A DNA stretch of 64,000 nt from Oryzias latipes. Its lineage: Eukaryota > Chordata > Actinopteri > Beloniformes > Adrianichthyidae. The DNA is taken from NCBI RefSeq assembly GCF_002234675.1, contig NC_019867.2:28571166-28635165 (forward strand), given 5' to 3'. Shown one piece after another: positions 12,006 to 24,450 of the stretch. Position 1 is the stretch's first letter. Every line of letters begins with the position of its first letter. Position numbers and translations under genes: made by a program. The notes beneath the pieces are model-generated. The model saw only the letters and a program-made list of their open reading frames with translations, ran no database searches and was not told the origin of the DNA.

Positions 12006-14200
12006 GACACAAAGCTGTTTCCTAAAGTGGGGAGTGTTTTAGCTGGCCCGGAGTTTCTGAAATAAAGCCGTGAGTCTGCAAGTCTGTGTTTAGAATACAA
12101 ATAGTAACCATAGTTCTGTGTGTATCAAAAGGCTGGGTCTGTTTGTTCATTATACTTTAGGATATTTACAAAGCTGGAATAGTTTCCTCTGAAGCTGCAG
12201 AGCCCCCGTTTTTCCGTATGTTTACCATTTCCATCAGCTCAGTCCTGAGGGGGGTTTGATTTTCCAGTTGACCACACACTGACATTAGTGCATTCACACA
12301 GCACACCAGTAAAACACAGGTCACCACTTAGACAGTCTACAAAAATGCATTATCTTTTCTGAAAGCTGACTCTACCAGAGGGGGCGCTGTTGAGATACTG
12401 CTGTTACAGGACGCTTCCTCTGACAAACTGTCATTGTTTTGTGGACGGACACTCTCCTCGGGGGGGTGACAGCACTTCACTCACCATCATAAAAGGCTGT
12501 AAATGTGTTTGCGCAAACATGTGCTGAACCCATGACATATAAAAGTACAAAGTCTGGAGAGCTGCTGGCGTCCAGCTTATGTCCACCTGCGCCTGTCCTG
12601 GACTTGCTGATAAAGGTAACTGGAATGCATCAAGTCCTGAGCTAGCAGAGTTACGTAAGAGATGCGTGCCACTCCTAAGCCTGTCCGTCCTAAAAATATT
12701 CCTTCTTTAGAGGTTTTACTCTCTGACAGTCACAGGCAGATTTTAATAATAGGCCCAGAAGAAGGTTTGAATGTTTGCTTCATTTTTAACTTAACTCAGC
12801 TGTTAGGCAGACCTGTCAATGACCTGTCAGTCCACATAACATGATTCATGTTCACATTTTGTAAATAAATATTTATATTTATTTTTTTATTTAAGTCTAT
12901 TTTTAGTATATGAATATTTTTTTGCTTTTATTTGATGAGAAAACCTGTTTGCAACAGTCGGTTAACTTTTTGAAAATGTTTTTGCTTCTTTAAAGCCGAT
13001 AGTCAATTTTTGCATAACAGTGAGTAACAGACAGAAAGCTGTATCTTTTTGAGTCTAGACAAACAGCTATTGGTGAGTAAGAAGTGAAACCATATTTAGA
13101 ACAGATCAAAATGACAACTACTGAGTGTAGAAAGAATACCTTTCCAGTCGGCTGGTAAACACAGCCTGTTTGATTCAGCTGAATTTCAATGGCAGCAACC
13201 CTTACATTATTATTTTAGAAATATTTGCACAGTAGAAGGCTGCATCCATTTTTGGTGGGAAAAAAGCTCAGAGAGCAAAAAAGAGAGAGAGACTGTAGAA
13301 AACTGGAGCAAAAGCATCCTAAAGCGATCTTCTCAATGATTGTTTAATGGTAGCAAGACCTTGAAACCGCTGTTACAACTCTGAAAAAAAAGGGTAAAAA
13401 CAAGACTTTTTCTGCTATTAATATGAGCGGTTTGTTGCTGCATGGCTGCTTCCCTCAGGGGCCGCCGCCACAATTCACCCTGCAATTCACACATGTGATT
13501 TGGCTTCAGTTTTTACAGCAGATGTTCTTCCTCATCCAACCTTCTGCTTCTACTTGGGACCAGCCCATGGAAACACTGCCATCTAATTCTCATGTTTTAT
13601 TTGCTACTGTTGACAGGCTAACCAATCCCCTGCAGGTTGCTGTTGGTGTTTAAAAAGAAGTGCAACGCACTTTGTCAACAAACATCTTTGCAAATGCTTT
13701 CACGAACTAAGAATCAAGCTCCAAACATTGTAAGCAGCTCATTTCAGTCAGGTATTTTTCCACAATCACACAAAGCTGCAGCTGTTGACTCTTCTTCTGT
13801 AGAAACACAGCCTAGGCATAGGCATATTTAACAATTTAAGGCCAATTTTTAATCTTCTTTTAATGGAACAAGCATCTTCTTTAACTGGGAATTTGCAGGA
13901 GGGGATAGCTCTTTCAGTTTGACTTTGCTGGGGTGGGATATTTTCTCATGTATCACAAAAAATCCTTTTATCAAAAACAACAGATTAAATGTTAATGTGC
14001 ACGGTGCTCATGCATAGAAAGTTCCTGCTGTGCACAGACACCACCCTCTGTTGAGTGGGTTTGCTGGATGTGTAACTCCTACAAAAAGGAAGTCACATAT
14101 TCTCATTGTTGCTGCTTTGTTCTGGCAGCAGAGATTTAAAGAGCAGACTATTTTCCTCACAGCTCATTACTTAATGGCAGTGATATCTAAAGAAGCAGAC

Positions 14201-14279
14201 GGGGGGGGGGGGGGGGGGGTCAAAAAGCTGATTATCTCTATAACTTACTATGATAAGCTCCTGAGTAGGGGGGGGGGGG
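14201..14279. repeat. Two poly-G tracts (G19 and G12)
   Basis: G19 at 14201-14219 and G12 at 14268-14279 within the megf9 intron. Confidence 0.95.
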
Positions 14280-15489
14280 CTGGCTGGCAGAGTAATCGGG
14301 AGAGCCTCAGACATTACGAGACTGACTTTTTAAACTTCTGTTGGAAAGTACAGACCTGAGATAGTCTTCCTGTCTCCATCTTCTGCAAAATCCAGCTGAA
14401 CTTCACAGCAGCTGAAGTTCAGAGCAGGCCTCCTGATCTGATCGGCACGCTCAGCTTCCATGAGAGCTCTGATTCTGCCAGGAGTCATGTAAGCTCCCAG
14501 GTCTGATGTAAGCTGGTGTGTTAGTGAGAGCAGCAATCTGAACGCTGACTCAACCTGCTAACAACAGGCAGAAATAACAACCCTGTTGAACGTCTGCACA
14601 CACGTGCACGCAACGCCGCTGTGGTCGGTCGCACATGCCGCGACTCGAGGAGGGGCCGCATGCCAGCTTGTCTGTCTTCCAGAAAGAAAGCTGGAATCTT
14701 TTTTGCATCTTGGTTAAGAAACACTGTCAGCAACACTCTGATTACTATCAGAACAAACAAGATCACTCTGAGTCTGAGCAGAAAACTCAGAGCTGCTCTG
14801 CTCAGGCCAAAACTTTTCACTTTTCATCCACACGCTGCAGTTGCCATGACAACCAAGGAGGGTTAGCATATAGAGAATGAAACTAGGTCAGCGTGAGAGA
14901 AAAAACTCACCAACTCTCACAGAATCCCGGTGAAAAGCGTTCAGAGTAGTTTAGATCACGGCCTCTGCAGACGCCGCTGAGGCTCTGAAGCCAGAGCTGG
15001 TTCCATGGCGCGCTCACTCGCCTTCCTGAGCAAAATAAGTCCACTTGTGGCAGAGGATGCAAACCAAATCAGTTTTGCGCCACTTATAGTTAAACTCAGA
15101 TGGGCAGATCCAGTGATAACACACAAACCTCGCCCTAACCCAAACACCAGCGTCACTGGGGATGCCACGACACGGTAACAGGCCACGAAAGGTCACTCAG
15201 CGACAGGTCGTGTCTACAAGAGCTTCATTTGCTGCAGAAGTCTAAACTGTCATTCCCTCTCAGATATACTGATGTGTTTCTGGTTCAGAAAGATACCCTC
15301 ATGGACCTCCAGGATTGGTTTTCATATATGGTTGTCAGGTTAGCTTAAATCACATACAACCAAACCTTTGCAGTAGAACCTCCATCTACTGTATGTTGAG
15401 TAGACTCAACCAAAAGGTCCAGAAAACCTTTCATTGACCAGGCTGACTGACAAAAGCCTGTTTGAGTTTAGCAAGAATCATTGAACACT

Positions 15490-15560
15490 GTGGAGGGATG
15501 CCTGTGGAGGTAGTATCATGATTTGGAGCTGTTTCCGATGGAAGCATTCCCTAAGAACAG
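15490..15560 (+). mobile_element. Possible Tc1-like transposase relic
   Basis: GGAGGTAGTATCATGATTTG translates to GGSIMIWSCF, resembling the GGSVMVWGCF block of Tc1 transposases. The surrounding frames are broken and no inverted repeats were found. Confidence 0.3.
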
Positions 15561-15659
15561 AAGCCAGCTGACAATCAGGACATTCTGCGTGATCAGGTGC
15601 CTTCATCATCAACTTTGTCAACGTTTTTTTAAAATACTTGAAAGGCGACAGCAGACGAC

Positions 15660-16140
15660 GTCGGCCCGTCAACTATACCGGGTTTTTTGCACACCTGGTT
15701 ATAAGGCGAATGATCTCTTTTGGAGCTCATGTCATAAAAACTATGATGCTCATTGAGACAAAACAGTCAGAGAAAAGTCCATCAGTCAGACTTTATCTTT
15801 GCGTTCACAGAAACTCTAGACCTTGTCTGTAACACGCTACACGGTAGCCGAATTAGTGTGTTCACAATACCTGTAACTCCCATCCTTTTTTGCAACATGT
15901 AAAAAACCAGACTGATAACACTAAAATACACGTTACTTTGACTATGCTAACTCCCAACCGTGTTAGTAACACTTAAAAAAAAAACCTACATGTTAGCCAT
16001 GTTAGCGTATAATCAACAACCAACAAAACAAAATCGCACAACCAGAATAAATCCATACCCAAGGCGCTCTAGATTATAAAGCCCACTGTTGATTTTTGAA
16101 CAAAATAAGGCTTTCAAGTGCGCCTTATGTTGTGGAAAAT
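15660..16140. mobile_element. Probable non-autonomous DNA transposon
   Basis: Non-coding stretch with repeated GTTAG/CTAAC-type words (TGTTAGCCATGTTAGCGT) and an end containing CAAGTGCGCCTTAT, typical of a fish DNA-element family. Outer limits are uncertain. Confidence 0.45.
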
Positions 16141-16522
16141 AATGTGTGGTGTCCTGTTATTGTCCAAATATTCCTCCAAGAGCAAATCCTGAGGAGAATG
16201 GACGGAGACTGTAAGTGAAAGAGAACATGGAGAGGTTCAAAAACAAGATGTGAGGGGTAATGAGAGTGTGCGCACGTGTGAAAGGTCACACAGGTCAGTG
16301 ATGATTGGAAATGATGCTGTGCAGACATGATGTTGCTTTAAAGCCCCCACCCTGATAACCAGAAACCTCCGCAGTCATGACGATGAGGCCGTCTTACATA
16401 TCAGCTGATCGATGACTGCTGAGGTCTGTCTGCTATGTACCCGGCTGACCAGAGCTGACATTCACCCGCCTTCTGCAGCATTGACAAAGCAATCGTCTCT
16501 ATGGGGCGGGGGGGAGTCTGAC

Positions 16523-16727
16523 CTGTCACAGAGGTGAGTCACTGCACCGATGGAGTCGCAGTTGCAGGCCAGGCAGCCGCTGGTGCCGTTGGTGAAGAAG
16601 CCCTCTTCGCAGTCCTCGCACTGCAGGCCAGTGTCGACGCTCAGGCAGGAACATTGACCCGTGCTGGGGTCGCAGTCCTCCGGGTCAGAGATGCCCTCGC
16701 TGCCGTTGCTGCAGTTACACGTGCGCT
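16523..16727 (-). CDS. megf9: megf9 exon 2: laminin-type EGF repeat 1 and start of repeat 2
   Basis: Encodes a full laminin-type EGF module (CNCSNGSEG...CDPSTGQCSC...GLQCEDCEEGFF...CLAC) and the first part of the next (CNCDSIGAVTHLCD). The acceptor is TTCATTCACAG|AGCGC and the donor TGTGACAG|GTCAGA. Entry phase 1 and exit phase 2 fit exon 1 and exon 3, so the three exons give one uninterrupted frame with correct EGF cysteine spacing across both junctions. The domain order resembles vertebrate MEGF9, which has five such repeats before a transmembrane segment. Netrin or laminin relatives share the fold, but the short N-terminus and the exon-3 sequence favour MEGF9. Confidence 0.88.
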
Positions 16728-16874
16728 CTGTGAATGAACAACAATGGGACAGACGACAGAACATGAGGAGAAAGACCCTCCGAAAAAATATTTTGTCAAC
16801 GTCTTTTGCAGAAGTGAACAAAGCAAATGACAAAGCTACGGATAAGAAGCGGACCACAGGTTAGTTTGTTTTTG

Positions 16875-16955
16875 TGTTACTGGTCCGGCCCATTTGAGAT
16901 CAGACGGGTTTAATGTGGCCCCCAAACCAAATTGAGTTTGACACCCCTGCTGTAG
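16875..16955. mobile_element. hAT end relic (GAGTTTGACACCCCTG type)
   Basis: GTGGCCCCCAAACC followed by GAGTTTGACACCCCTGCT is the terminal sequence of the same hAT type that is complete at 45968-46403. Confidence 0.6.
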
Positions 16956-17063
16956 ATCCTAGAACCGTCCTCCTGATTGTAGTCGGATCTCAAGGCAGGG
17001 GGAGCTGAAGGCCCTCTGTGGGGCAAACCCCTCTTTCTGCCCCTCCTCAACCTCGACATGGAT

Positions 17064-17081
17064 GGGGGGGGGGGGGGGGGG
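17064..17081. repeat. poly-G tract (G18)
   Basis: Eighteen uninterrupted G in megf9 intron 1. Confidence 0.95.
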
Positions 17082-17703
17082 TCTCTTCGTGGTGGAGCAG
17101 CAGTTCACGTGCCCCCTGTGGAGCAGATTCAGGTGCTGATGAGAGCAAGCGGCTAAGGTCAGAGGTCACAGAGGAGCTCCCCGATCATCAGCCGCACATC
17201 TGTCCCACACAGAGAAACCGTAATGGACACACAAAAGCTGGATCCTGTGTCGGACAGGCGAGTGATCAGGAATCAAAGGGGACATAAGCCCCGCCCCCAT
17301 TTTTGACCCGCATTGGTTTTCTGAACAAGTGAGGAGTCGCTGCAGACAGAGACCGACAATGAGGAGGCTCAGTCTGAGCTCAGCATCCACATGTGGGGTG
17401 GTTCATTCATGAAATGATCTGCCCCCCACCCCACCCCTACGGTCCAAACCCGCTCAGTAAACGCACGCGTTCACGCACGCAGGGTCTTCCTGCTTTAGGC
17501 TTCATGTTATTGAGAAAAGCGCAGCCTGGAGTGAGGGGGGGGTCCATTGTTGCCAACCCACGTCCTCGGTCTCTGCGTCAAGCCTGAGCCTCCAGCGTCA
17601 GGTGCGCGTGCGTGTTCGGCCTATCTTTTATTCTCGGGTTGTAAATCCATCAGAATCGGGATCCGGACCAGCGGGGCCTCCGGACCCGCAGGTGCGCACT
17701 CAC

Positions 17704-18187
17704 CTTGGCTGCTCTGCGCCGCGGTGACGGGGGCCCCGCCGTTGTCCGCAGCCCAGGCGTCGTTCGCGGTGCGCTCGGAGACCATGGACAGCCCGGTTCC
17801 GGTCTGCAGCGCCTTGTAGGGGCTGAACAGAGCCGCCTGAGCCTCCACGGATCTCCGGCGCGCTCCGGTCCGTCCGTCCCTCCTCCGCTCCTTCGAGGCT
17901 GGGATTATTATTCCGGCCTCGGGGTCGACGATGCTGGTTATGGCTGATTTCGGGTCCGGACTCGAAGCCGTCCCTGTGAGTCCGCTTAAAGATCCCGGCG
18001 AGAGCCTGCTCCCAGGATCGGAACCGGGCTGGTCGGTGCGCAGGCTCTCCTGGGCTCCGGAGTCTGATCGGGGCGCCGTGGAGATCGGCGGCGCATCGTC
18101 GGGACTGATGATGCGGGGTGCAGCTCCACACAATCCGACACAGAGGCCCACGCAGAGGAGGTACCGCGGTACCGGAGAAACGAGCAT
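17704..18187 (-). CDS. megf9: megf9 exon 1: signal peptide and N-terminal linker
   Basis: First coding exon of a MEGF9-like single-pass membrane protein with laminin-type EGF repeats. The ATG at 18187 has A at -3 and opens a hydrophobic signal peptide (MLVSPVPRYLLCVGLCVGLC), followed by a Ser/Pro/Asp-rich, low-homology linker of about 130 residues. Human MEGF9 has a much longer Pro/Thr-rich N-terminal region, so this one is short. The exon ends at a good donor (CCAAG|GTGAGT) in phase 1, which joins exactly to the phase-1 acceptor of exon 2 (16727). Identification rests on the EGF exons; this exon alone is not diagnostic. The exon is GC-rich with many CpGs, as expected at a housekeeping-type promoter. 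Confidence 0.82.
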
Positions 18188-18600
18188 CGTTAGGACGGGT
18201 TCAGTTCTCCATGAACGCCCGACTCACGGCCTCTCCCTGCACGGAGGCGGACATCCGCGGCAGCCGCTGCTGTTGTTGCCCTCTGAACCGCTGTCAACAC
18301 TTCACCTCCACCGCCACCCCCCCGATCCGCCGTGACTGACACGCGCGGCAGCCAATGGAAGCCGCCGTTACGCGTCACTCGGCGCACGAGCGCCCGCCGA
18401 TGAGACGGCCTTCTCCGAGGCTGTAGCAGATCTCAGATGATGGGGTGTTGGCGTTCATCCACAATTAACCTTCATTCTGTTTTCAGATGGTTTAATTCTG
18501 CTCCTGTATTTCCTGCTTTTCGCGCTGCCCGCGCGCTCCCCGCGTTGGGGGGCTCTTCCGGTGCTAGCAGGAGCTCACCTGCGCTCAGGTGTCTGCAGGT
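18188..18600 (-). promoter_or_regulatory. GC/CpG-rich promoter region and 5' UTR of megf9
   Basis: GC-rich sequence dense in CpG begins inside exon 1 and extends upstream of the megf9 start codon to about 18.6 kb, in contrast to the AT-rich surroundings. No clear TATA box is visible, which fits a CpG-island promoter. The exact transcription start cannot be placed from sequence alone. Confidence 0.55.
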
Positions 18601-19119
18601 TTAGTCACGCAGGTGCTGGCTTGTTTTCACGCTTTGTTTACATTCTTTGTAAAGCCCAACAGTGCAGATTCCAGTTCCTGAGCCGCTTCCTCTTTCCTCA
18701 TTGATGTTTGACTTCAGTGGTTTTGAAAAACCCACAGGTGCTCTCTTTACCGTGACTCAGCAGAACCTCACCTGTGGCAGCAGGAGACTCTTTCTTGTTC
18801 TGGAGTGGCCTCAGGTAAAATATGTCTTTGGCTTAATGTGACACTAGTTTGTTTTGGTCTATATTCAGTTTACAAATTGTAAATAAAATCTAGAATAGGA
18901 GCAATTTAGCTGCTGAATCTATTCACACTTATGCTGAGTTGTGATAAATAATTGTTGTCTTAAGGCATTAAATGGAGCAAAGTTTGTCTGATTGTTTACA
19001 CCATTTAAGACTTATGAAAATTGTGTTTTTAACATCTTTAGGTCGCATTTTCTGATGATGGACAAATAAAAAGACAATAAAAATAAAAACGGCATTTCTG
19101 AGGTTTTTTTTTATTCAAA

Positions 19120-19610
19120 TCATTGTGAATCAGGAGCAGACAAAAAAAGGCAGTTTGATAAAGATCGTTCTTCTTACCCAGAAAATGTGCTGGTCGGGTC
19201 ACAAGCTCCATTCTGATACATGCAGACAGATGGATCCATGTACGTCTTTGTTTACCTCATCTGACCTGGAATCTGGATCAGAACTGTACGGCTGGATGGC
19301 TCTGATATTTTTTGTTGCGCTAATGACGGTTGGGGGTGAGAGGGGCTGTAAGCTAGTGGGAGCTCAGCTTACAGCCCCTTACTCAGCAACAGGAAGGGAA
19401 AGAATGGCAGAGTTGGTCAACGTCAACGGTCGACATAACAGAGGTGAATTTCTCAGGAACTCCTGCCGCTCTGCAGAAACTATGTTCTAGAAAACAACAG
19501 TTTTGAGAAAAAACTGGCTATAAACAGCATAATCATAATCAAAAGACCTCTGTGAACACTTTTACAATAGATCAAAAGATGACTGGAGTGGGAATTTTCA
19601 TCTTTTTCAC
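19120..19610. mobile_element. Long TTAA-MITE-like element with internal hairpin
   Basis: The right part (AGAAACTATGTTCTAGAAAA, AAACAGCATAATCATAA, AGATCAAAAGATGACTGGAG, TGGGA) matches the short MITE at 52291-52401. TCCTGCCGCTCTGCAGAAA also recurs near 36906. The left part is non-coding and includes a perfect 14-bp inverted repeat (19341-19354 with 19366-19379). Confidence 0.55.
19341..19379. repeat. Perfect 14-bp stem hairpin
   Basis: AGGGGCTGTAAGCT and its exact reverse complement AGCTTACAGCCCCT are separated by 11 bases. Confidence 0.95.
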
Positions 19611-19639
19611 TGTTAGACTGAAATTGACCGTTTTTTTTA

Positions 19640-20610
19640 GATTTAGATTTTCTTTTTAATGTAAAGCAAAACCACATTATTCCAATTTAGTTTCCATTCT
19701 TGCATTTTCTAAGCCAGATATTACATTTAGTCATTCCCATTTGACAGTTTGACTAGTTACTTTGTAAAAAGTAACTTCAATTTCCAAGGAAAGTTTAAAA
19801 CCTAAATGTTTTTGAAGAAAATCTGTGTTCAAAGATGTTTTATTATCTTTTACATGAGCATCTTAAAAGAAAAAAATATTAAAAATACAGGAAAAATTAG
19901 GTGTGTGAAAACATTAGTTTGTGGGACCAATAAAGGTTTTATGTTTAAGACTCTTGAGATCATATTAATTTTTAAAGCATGACTAAAAATATATATATTT
20001 TCAGAGCCAGAATTTATTTTTATTGAGCTGCACCACAGAAAAATGCTTTGTAGCAATTAATACATTTATTTTGGTGAGCGTGGTTAAGGTACTCCTGCAC
20101 CCAGACGGCTCCATGAACCAGGTGAGTGTAAGGGCTGGGATGTCCAGAAACACACTAGAAGTTAAATGTTGTGCAAGCTACTTCCAGTCCAGCTTATTCT
20201 TTCTCACCCTTCCATTTTACTGTGACATGTAAGTCATACATGACTGGTTCTGGTTCTGGTTCTGGGTCTGGGTCTGGCAGCTCTCTCTAAATGATGCCAT
20301 GAAAAGCGATTCTGAGCTCCGGTTCAGCTGGCGGGGATTTGGCGCCCCCTGGTGGAGTCTGCCATGTGTTACGTTCGGATCCACAGTCAATTCTTCTCCT
20401 TTGGAAGGACCACATTTTAACCCCAAATGGGTGTTTATTTATGAAGACACACGAGAAATTACCGTTGATGTCTGGAAAGAGTTGTTTTCAGGTCTGCTCT
20501 TATATTTATTTCAATTCTCTCACACACGAACGTTTCAGATCATAAAACACTTTAAAAATGAAAAAAGATTTTTAAACAAACTCAAAATTCAGTTTTAAAT
20601 CAAGATCTTT
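19640..20610. other. Intergenic, nothing recognised
   Basis: AT-rich sequence with only chance frames, apart from a short (CTGGTT)n-type run at about 20244-20280. Confidence 0.5.

Positions 20611-20612
<2 letters not shown>

Positions 20613-20663
<51 letters not shown>
20613..20663. repeat. (TG)25 microsatellite
   Basis: Uninterrupted TG dinucleotide run. Confidence 0.95.
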
Positions 20664-20667
<4 letters not shown>

Positions 20668-22024
20668 ATCCTGACAAACTCACAGGTTAAAGCCAGCTGT
20701 TTTTATAAATATCATTAATAATAATGATGAGGCCCAAAAATGATTGATTTAAAGAAGTCACCCTTTTATCAGCAAGTCGTTAGTTTCAACATTTTACTTT
20801 TAGAATAAACAAATCTGTTCTTTTAAAATGACTTTCAGGCTGAAATGATCAAAAGTAATGAAATTACTCTTTAATGGCATTAAAGAAGAGATTTGAAAAA
20901 ACTGAAAGCAGATTACATGCACACATCAGGTATTTTATTTTGAAATGTTTAGGAAAAAGCTCTCTGGGATAAATGAATGATTTTTTTCTTGGTCAAGTGT
21001 TCTCTGGGATTTTATTTTGTGACATTAGCCTGATGACATCAGCTTTAAACCTTGATGACTGGTGATGAAGGTCAGTCTCCTCATCACCTGTATAGTGCAG
21101 GGAGAAAGGGAATGAGTTCACCCAAGCCCTTTCAAGATAAAAGGAGGAATTATTGTGGGATAACATAACTGTGATCTAAGCAGATCACAGAGTACATAGT
21201 AACATTTTACACCAAAATTTTCACTTACTTCACTTTCTCGTTCAGGTTCCAATTCATCCTCCTGTATCCCTTCTTCTTTTCGCAGTGGTGTGTGTAGCAA
21301 AAGCCAATCTACGTCTGGTGTACTTTCAGGAAACTGACCCCTGATCTGTTGTGGCGTCACATCCATTGTGGCTTTCCTTTCATGTGCAGCCATTTTCCTA
21401 CATGCATCGCTTTTTTTTATGTTTGCATTTCTTTTTTTTCCGCATCGCTTTCTTTTCTTTTTTGCTGTGATGGCAGTTATTATTTTCAGCGTTTATTTTT
21501 TTATTTGCATTTCTTTTTTTTTAATTTGCATTTCATTGTTTACTTGTTAGAAGTTGCTCTTCTTTTTGCGGCAATGGCGGTTCTCGGCCTAAACAGGCCT
21601 GAACACGCATGCACACTTTGTTTTATTGATGTTTTGTGACTCGATGAATGCCCTCATGGCTCTTTAGTTGTTCCTCTCCAGGTTCCAGCTGCTGCACCCT
21701 GGATCAGCTGATGTTGGAGTCCTCACCACTGCCTGCAGTCCATCTCTGATCCATCCTGCTGGGCTTTCATTGGGCGCCATCAGCTGTCAAGTCTGTGCTG
21801 CAGTGAGCTGAGGACCTGTCAGGGTTTCCTTTCCTCTTTTTTGTTATTTTTCAGTCTGTAGATTTCTTACTTCATTTTAGAGTGAAATATTTTCTTTTTC
21901 TCAACTTTTTGCCAATAAATCTGACTTTTTCTTCATCATATGAGCAACTTTTATTTTTTTACTATCTATTGAATTCTCTCTTTTAGCTTTTTGACAAAGA
22001 TATTTATTTGATCATGTATATTTG

Positions 22025-22028
<4 letters not shown>
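20664..22028. other. Intergenic, T-rich in part
   Basis: No gene recognised. 21400-21545 is a T-rich low-complexity stretch whose open frames are Phe-rich and not credible. Confidence 0.5.

Positions 22029-22061
<33 letters not shown>
22029..22061. repeat. (TAA)n microsatellite
   Basis: About ten TAA units with one variant. Confidence 0.9.
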
Positions 22062-22062
<1 letters not shown>

Positions 22063-22869
22063 GATAATAAATAATATATTTTTCTATGTATTACGTATAA
22101 TTTATATTTATAATTTCTTTTATCCGATAACCTGTGGTTTACATGTAGTCGCTGGTTCCACTCCCCAGATGAGTAGATGGACAACTTTTAGGAGTTAGGG
22201 TTCCACTTTTCTTCGTCGGAGGTCTTTTTGCTCTCTCCTTTCTTTAGGTTCTCTTTATTTGTTTGACATTATTTCAAGTGTTGAGTTTACAGCATTTTTG
22301 TTGAAGATTCAAACCAAAAATGCTCAACTTTATCTGAATTCAACTAAAGTGAAGTCAGTCCCACTTGTTCCAGAGGTGTGATGGTTCTAAACTAGTGTAT
22401 GTTTGACTGCAGCTCCATGAAAAGCAGCAGCATAGAAATGTTCATTTACCTGATCTAGGACACATTGATCATATTTTACATCAGCTCCCTCTGAATCTAG
22501 AATGGATTTGTCCATTTATTAACAAATAAAAACAACAACAATATCTGTCTTTCTATCTAAAATTAGCTTTAAATGTAACAAATGCAGCTTGTTGGAGCTA
22601 TAAAAGCTAAAATCCAACCATCTGTGCTGATGGAACCAAAACCTTTGACATCTTTTCAAAATGCTGAAACTCATGTTTTTCTATCACAGATACACAGCCA
22701 GTTCCATCATTTGTTACTGAGCGGAAGTATTTTATTCTTGATCAAGATGACAATATTAAACCTGACAGAAAGAGACAGACTCACAAGTAAGAAGTAAAAA
22801 GTCCCATTTTTATTTACTACAGAAATTCCTGATGGTTAAAAAACAGAAGCATAGATGTACGATTTTACG

Positions 22870-23355
22870 TCAATTTAGTTTGGTTCTCGTCATTTAGTTT
22901 TCAGAGACACTTTAGGTTTCCTTAAATTAATAGTTTGCGGCATCAAGTTAGTGTTTTTAATACATTGGTAAAACATTGGTATTTAATGCTCATAAATTAG
23001 ATTTTGTCCCTATAAATGAGCATTTTGTAAACACAATTTAGTATTTTATTTGGACAAATTAAAATTTGTGTACACAAATTAGTAGTGTGGACACATAAAT
23101 AAGATTTTGTGCACCCAAATTAGTATTTTATGCTCATAAATTAGATTTTCTCCCTATAAATTAGCATTTTTAAATACAATTTAGTATTTTGTTCAGAGAA
23201 ATTAAAATTTTGTGTACTCAAATTAGTACTTTCTGCACAAAGGTAGGATTTTGCGCCGATTATTTAGCATTTTGTGTGCACAAATTGGAATTGTGTATGT
23301 ACAAATGAACAATTTTTGCCCACAAATTAACAAAATATGTGCAGAAATTAGCATT
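22870..23355. repeat. Diverged minisatellite, period about 21 bp
   Basis: Units of the form AATTAGNATTTTGTGNNCACA follow each other almost without interruption, with about 20 diverged copies. The AATTAG start recurs every 20-22 bases, for example AATTAGATTTTGTCCCTATA, then AATGAGCATTTTGTAAACAC. Confidence 0.8.
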
Positions 23356-23459
23356 AGAATACTAGAATTACCCACTGTTTATAATCTGTTAATTTAGTAA
23401 AATATGTTAAATAAAATAAAAGTTAATTTTCTAATTTAAGGAGTCCAAATTGATCTATT

Positions 23460-24450
23460 AATACATGTGATGGGTACTCTTTACTTCTGCTGCCCGATTG
23501 TAATTAGAACCCAGTGTGGTTGGTGCACGCTCCGCCCCCCAACCCAAGCTCTCAATGAAGACGAGGTAAAACTCCCTGTGAGGCCAGTTTAGGAAGAACC
23601 CTCGGGAAAGGCAATTCAAAGAGAGATGGCCCTTCCACCGATAGCTGAGGGGTTGAAGGAGCTGCAGAAGGAATCCCCCCAGCATCTGGGGACCTGGAAG
23701 ACAGAAAACATGTTGTTCAACGACTCCAAGAAGTTCTTGAAATCTGGGATGGGGCTTCTTTTGCTTACTCTGTATTGATGACATAAACTCTTCTTTGTCT
23801 TGAGGCTGATTCCTTTAGGGGTCACCATGGCGACATGTCCGTATTCATCAGGAGCGATCCTCTGCATCTTCCTGGCTTGAAGCAACACCTTGTGTGCATT
23901 TCTGTTGCCATCAGAGCTTGGTACTGTAGGAGTGATCTTGGGCGGTATCCTTGAGGTGATTTTGTCTTTACATGAAGGTCCAATGACTGGTGGGCTAGGT
24001 TGGTACCGCCTTCTCCTGGTTTTCCATCGCTGGGACAGTTAGGGGGACGTGGAGACATGCAACAGTCACCGCACCCACCTGCTGCTGTCTCCCAGCAGTG
24101 GGCCTTCCATGCTGCTAGGTTGCAGAGTCACTTCAAGGACCCAAGTTCTAATGGATGCTGGGTTCTGTTGGTTTCTTCACTGACTATTGAGACGAACCGC
24201 CACTAAAAGGCAGAACCCCTTTGCAGTCAGACTTCACCACAACAACCTCCTTTAGGCCTTTGGTGCACGCTGCAACGTCCAGTGACTGAGATGTATCCCG
24301 CTGGGGGGTTCAGATAGCTGTGGGTGTGGTTAGAAGGACTTGGTATGGTCCCTCCCACGATGGGCTGGTCCAGTTCTTCCTCTTTAGGACTTTGATGAAC
24401 ACCCAGTCGCCTGGTTTCACTAATGTGCTTTCCTGTGGAGATAAAGAGTC
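23460..24450 (-). mobile_element. Endogenous retrovirus pol (integrase 3' end) remnant
   Basis: On the minus strand, about 24430-24320 encodes a broken integrase C-terminal domain of gammaretrovirus-like type: a KPGDWVFIK-like strand followed by the WEGPYQVLL motif. The frame then meets stops. Further down to 23460 are short open pieces without a recognised domain, probably degraded downstream retroviral sequence. No LTRs were recognised. It is a dead fragment. Confidence 0.65.

Larger units (their letters stand above)
1163..16522 (-). other. megf9 intron 2 (about 15.4 kb), repeat-filled
   Basis: Splice phases join 16523 directly to 1162, so this is one long intron. It contains the repeats listed separately (L2 relic, Harbinger fragment, CA-rich array, SINEs, hAT MITEs, poly-G tracts). 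Between them (about 1.3-2.4, 2.5-3.2, 6.45-8.15, 12.0-15.4 kb) I see only unremarkable AT-rich sequence with short chance frames. Confidence 0.75.
16728..17703 (-). other. megf9 intron 1
   Basis: 976-bp intron between the phase-1 donor of exon 1 and the phase-1 acceptor of exon 2. It contains a hAT-end relic near 16.9 kb and an 18-bp poly-G run at 17064-17081. No other coding signal was recognised. Confidence 0.7.

Noticed and set aside
17018-17390. Frames in megf9 intron 1 on both strands
   Set aside because: Contain a poly-G tract, no domain, and the intron is confirmed by phase-matched exons.
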